From JAXJQF01 sp036311285 (GTDB lineage Bacteria > Pseudomonadota > Gammaproteobacteria > Enterobacterales > Succinivibrionaceae): a stretch of 15,331 nucleotides of DNA. The first letter of the stretch is position 1. Every line of letters starts with the position of its first letter. Both the position numbers and the translations under genes were made by a program. The DNA is taken from contig JAXJQF010000036.1 in assembly GCA_036311285.1 (NCBI GenBank), positions 1 through 15,331 on the forward strand, written 5' to 3'. This document shows, piece after piece, positions 12,976 to 15,331 of the stretch. The notes under the pieces were generated by a model. It was not told where the DNA came from. It was given only the letters and a program-made list of their open reading frames with translations, and ran no database searches.

Positions 12976-13037
12976 AAAATAGCAAATTAAATAATTTATT
13001 AAGATGATTTGTATTATTTTCTTTTGCTGTTCTAAAT

Positions 13038-13055
13038 TATATTTTCGAAAATATA
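13038..13055. repeat. 18-bp palindrome in the purF leader
   Basis: TATATTTTCGAAAATATA is perfectly self-complementary and lies 82 bp before the purF ATG. As RNA it would form a hairpin closed by a UUCG- or UCGA-type loop; as DNA it could bind a dimeric regulator. Confidence 0.45.
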
Positions 13056-13136
13056 TGTAAAAAAAGACTTTAAGCTTGATGTCAGCAGACAATGGTTTAA
13101 AGCTAAAGATTTATTTTAAATAAAAGGAACCACAAA

Positions 13137-14651
13137 ATGTGCGGTATTGTTGGTATTGTTGCTTCTTCTCCAGTTAACCAATCTTTATATGATGCTTTAA
13201 CAGTGTTACAACATAGAGGACAGGATGCTGCTGGCATTGTCACTATTAATGAAGGTAATTTTAAGCAAAGAAAGGCAAATGGTTTAGTTAAGGATGTATT
13301 TGAAACTAAACATATGATGCGTTTAAAGGGTAACATTGGTATTGGTCATGTTCGTTATCCAACTGCAGGTTCATCATCAGCAGCAGAAGCTCAACCATTC
13401 TACGTAAATAGCCCGTACGGTATTGTATTAGCTCATAATGGAAACTTAACTAACGTTCAAGATTTAGTTAAGACATGCCAAAAAAATCATCGTCATGTAA
13501 ATACAACTTCAGATTCAGAAGTTTTATTAAATATCTTTGCACATGAAATTAGTCAATGTGATAGTCAAAAGATTCAACCTAAAGATATTTTTAAAGCAGT
13601 TAAGAATGTAAATGCACAAATTAGAGGTGCTTATGGTGTAGTATCTTTAATTATTGGTGTAGGTTTAGTAGCATTTAGAGATCCTAACGGTATCAGACCT
13701 TTAGTTCTTGGTTCTAGAACTGGTGAAAAGGGTATGACAGAATATATGGTAGCATCTGAAAGTGTTGCTTTAGATATTTTAGGCTTTAAGCTAGTTCGTG
13801 ATGTTGCTCCTGGTGAAGCAATTTTCATTTCAGAACAGGGCGTTTTACATTCAGAAATCTGTGCTGAAAAGACAAGTTTAAGACCATGTATCTTTGAATA
13901 TGTATATTTTGCAAGACCAGATTCAATCATGAATGGTGTTTCAGTATACGCTGCACGTGTTCACATGGGTACAATGCTAGGTGAAAAGATTAAGAACGAA
14001 TATAAAGATTTAGATATTGATGTTGTAATCCCTATTCCTGAAACAAGTTGTGATATTGCTGTTGAAATCGCTCGTTGCTTAGGCGTTCCATATCGTCAAG
14101 GTTTTGTAAAGAACAGATATATTGGTAGAACATTTATCATGCCTGGTCAAAAGCAACGCAAGAAGAGCGTTAAGAATAAGTTAAACCCAATTCCTTCTGA
14201 ATTTAAGGGAAAGAAGGTGTTATTAGTAGATGACTCTATCGTTAGAGGTACAACTTCAGGTCAAATCGTAGATATGGCTCATGAAGCAGGAGCTGAAAAG
14301 GTTTATTTTGCTTCAGCTGCTCCAGAAATACGTTACCCTAACGTATATGGTATAGATATGCCATCAAGCCAGGAGTTAATTGCATATGGTAAGTCAGTTG
14401 ACGAAGTATGTACTTTAATTAGAGCAGAAGGCTTAATTTATCAATCATTAGAAGATTTAGAAAAAGCTGTAAGAATGGAAAATCCTGAATTAAAGGAATT
14501 TGAAACTTCTGTATTCAATGGCACATATATCACTAATGATATTGATGAAAACTATTTAAATTATCTAGATAAGGTTAGAAATGATGACGCTAAGGCTGAC
14601 AAAGCGTGGAATGATTCAACTGAAAATTTAGAAATTTATAATGAATCATAA
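13137..14651 (+). CDS. purF: Amidophosphoribosyltransferase
   Basis: This 504-residue enzyme (E. coli PurF 505) catalyses the first committed step of purine synthesis: glutamine and PRPP give 5-phosphoribosylamine. The nucleophile C2 is exposed once Met1 is removed (MCGIVGI). The glutaminase site has R73 (GHVRYPTAG) and N101-G102 (AHNGNL). The phosphoribosyltransferase site carries the PRPP motif VLLVDDSIVRGTTS with D365 and D366. No propeptide and no Fe-S cysteines, as in the E. coli type. AAGGA (13124-13128) lies 8 bp before the ATG. Own promoter and terminator, so a single-gene unit. Confidence 0.98.
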   Translation: MCGIVGIVASSPVNQSLYDALTVLQHRGQDAAGIVTINEGNFKQRKANGLVKDVFETKHMMRLKGNIGIGHVRYPTAGSSSAAEAQPFYVNSPYGIVLAHNGNLTNVQDLVKTCQKNHRHVNTTSDSEVLLNIFAHEISQCDSQKIQPKDIFKAVKNVNAQIRGAYGVVSLIIGVGLVAFRDPNGIRPLVLGSRTGEKGMTEYMVASESVALDILGFKLVRDVAPGEAIFISEQGVLHSEICAEKTSLRPCIFEYVYFARPDSIMNGVSVYAARVHMGTMLGEKIKNEYKDLDIDVVIPIPETSCDIAVEIARCLGVPYRQGFVKNRYIGRTFIMPGQKQRKKSVKNKLNPIPSEFKGKKVLLVDDSIVRGTTSGQIVDMAHEAGAEKVYFASAAPEIRYPNVYGIDMPSSQELIAYGKSVDEVCTLIRAEGLIYQSLEDLEKAVRMENPELKEFETSVFNGTYITNDIDENYLNYLDKVRNDDAKADKAWNDSTENLEIYNES

Positions 14652-14685
14652 GACTTTATAACAATTTTTATTTTACCTAAATTTT

Positions 14686-14718
14686 AAAAAGACAAGGTTT
14701 TAAAATCTTGTCTTTTTT
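14686..14718 (+). terminator. Terminator of purF
   Basis: AAAAAGACAAG (14686-14696) and CTTGTCTTTTT (14707-14717) form an 11-bp perfect stem running into six T. It lies 35 bp after the stop codon and has A/T tracts on both sides, so it could also act on the minus strand. Confidence 0.85.
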
Positions 14719-15160
14719 ATGTTAATAAATTCTAGTATTGCTATCTGTTATCGAGTACCTGTGTACAAGAAAATCTTTAGTAGAAATTGTAAACGTAGTT
14801 ATTTAGATGTTCGGAATAAGTGGATATATTTGTAATTCCTGTTCTTATGACGTCTGTACTCGTCATCAGTGAAGGTCTTTGTAAATGTCATAATAAAAAT
14901 GTCGAAAAAAAGCATTTAAAAAATGCATAATTTGAAAAAAAATAACTTTAAATATTAGCGAAGGAACGTTTTTTACGAACGAATACATTCTCCCAACGGT
15001 AGTATTAGTCGATGTTCTCACCTGTGTAAGCAAGGTGTTGTAAATTGTGTTATACAGGAGAAGTTGTGGAAGAATAATGATTGTAATGAGTTTTAATGGT
15101 TCTTGTGCTATGACTATTGTTTTCGGTGTCATTACATAATCTTTTTATGTTTAACAATGA
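14719..15160. other. Gene-free region with IS debris
   Basis: No intact gene. It contains the inverted repeat ATGACG-N8-CGTCAT (14847-14866) and the isolated IS-end unit (14880-14926). On the minus strand there is also a short protein-like stretch (15049-14948) reading HNLQHLAYTGENID, stop, YYRWENVFVRKKRSFANI, stop, which may be the worn end of a transposase or other gene. Confidence 0.4.
14880..14926 (+). repeat. Outer IS-end unit, copy 2 of 2
   Basis: This copy starts TGTAAATGTCATAATAAAAA and is almost identical to 629-675, but neither the inner unit nor istA follows, so it is a solitary IS end. Its inner edge forms a hairpin, GCATTT (14912-14917)/AAATGC (14921-14926). Confidence 0.8.
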
Positions 15161-15189
15161 AAATAACCAAGCTAGTTGCTTGGTTATTT
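15161..15189 (-). terminator. Perfect 12-bp hairpin, probable minus-strand terminator
   Basis: AAATAACCAAGC (15161-15172) and GCTTGGTTATTT (15178-15189) enclose a 5-nt loop. On the minus strand the second arm ends in TTATTTTCATTG, a modest T-tract, 60 bp beyond the stop of the partial gene. The AT-only palindrome 15202-15224 (11-bp arms, 1-nt centre) lies between them. Confidence 0.6.
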
Positions 15190-15248
15190 GATTTGTTTAT
15201 TAAATTTTAATTTAATTAAAATTTATGAAACTTTGGTAGAGCTTTGAC

Positions 15249-15331
15249 TTACTTCTTAAACAAGTTTAACACCATGTTTTCGTTTCTTGGAGCACCACGA
15301 AGGATTTCTCCATCGATAATGAATGCAGGAG
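15249..15331 (-). CDS. C-terminus of a possible thioredoxin-fold protein (partial)
   Basis: The minus strand entering from the right edge encodes PAFIIDGEILRGAPRNENMV and then LNLFKK before a TAA at 15251-15249. A PAF-strand-DG-strand-RGAP pattern near the C-terminus is typical of the second half of thioredoxin-fold proteins (DsbA, glutaredoxin and related families), where the proline before the strand is the cis-proline next to the active site. The CxxC would lie outside the window, so the family cannot be confirmed. The terminator hairpin at 15161-15189 supports a gene end here. Confidence 0.5.
   Translation of the reverse strand, partial: PAFIIDGEILRGAPRNENMVLNLFKK

Noticed and set aside
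12976..13136. Purine riboswitch in the purF leader
   Set aside because: I could not find the conserved junction and loop sequences of the purine riboswitch class; only a simple palindrome is visible.
13103..13336. 77-codon minus-strand ORF over the start of purF
   Set aside because: Shadow of purF in another frame; the plus-strand protein is a full, motif-complete enzyme.
13631..13930. 99-codon minus-strand ORF inside purF
   Set aside because: Shadow of purF; no ribosome binding site and no recognisable motif.
14866..15132. 88-codon minus-strand ORF near the right end
   Set aside because: It runs through the IS-end repeat, has a hydrophobic low-information composition, and a neighbouring frame looks more protein-like.

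Overview
The window is very AT-rich DNA from what looks like a gammaproteobacterium. The purF, cvpA, truA, folE and yfcE products read like low-GC orthologues of the E. coli proteins. The initiator tRNA and the 4.5S SRP RNA are also of gammaproteobacterial type. Many intergenic spacers are long (250-650 bp). I cannot name the genus: low-GC lineages such as Orbaceae, Psittacicellaceae or Succinivibrionaceae are possible, but this is inference only.

Left part (1-1700), an accessory and RNA-rich region. The tail of a plus-strand gene probably ends at 79 and is followed by a terminator. A gene-free stretch then carries a textbook sigma-54 promoter (438-453) directly in front of a short transcript (about 464-540) that ends in a perfect intrinsic terminator and contains no credible gene, so it is a candidate sigma-54-dependent small RNA. 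Next comes a 627-bp insertion-sequence relic (629-1255). It is bounded by inverted IS21-like ends and contains the first 32 codons of an IstA-like transposase and, inverted, the zinc-finger/DRD tail of a TnpB-like protein. A second isolated copy of the outer IS end lies at 14880-14926. Initiator tRNA-Met is on the minus strand at 1358-1434.

Central part (1700-9900). yfcE (minus) is followed by a solitary 739-aa protein that combines an HExxH metallopeptidase-like N-terminus with a C-terminal von Willebrand A domain (CobT-like), without the AAA+ ATPase partner such proteins normally need. Then come single plus-strand genes, several with their own promoter or terminator: an ABC exporter half-transporter, folE (GTP cyclohydrolase I), truA (tRNA pseudouridine synthase), an unrecognised two-TM protein, and an isoprenylcysteine/phospholipid-methyltransferase-like membrane protein.

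Right part (9900-15331). ffs (4.5S RNA, minus) and an lrgA-lrgB type pair (minus) are followed by cvpA and purF (plus). In E. coli cvpA and purF form one operon. Here a strong terminator and about 650 bp separate them, and purF has its own extended -10 promoter and a leader of about 175 nt with palindromes. The window ends in IS debris and the 3' end of a minus-strand gene with a thioredoxin-fold-like C-terminus.

The observations most worth following up are the sigma-54-driven small RNA, the orphan HExxH-VWA protein, and the IS relic with its covarying end hairpin.
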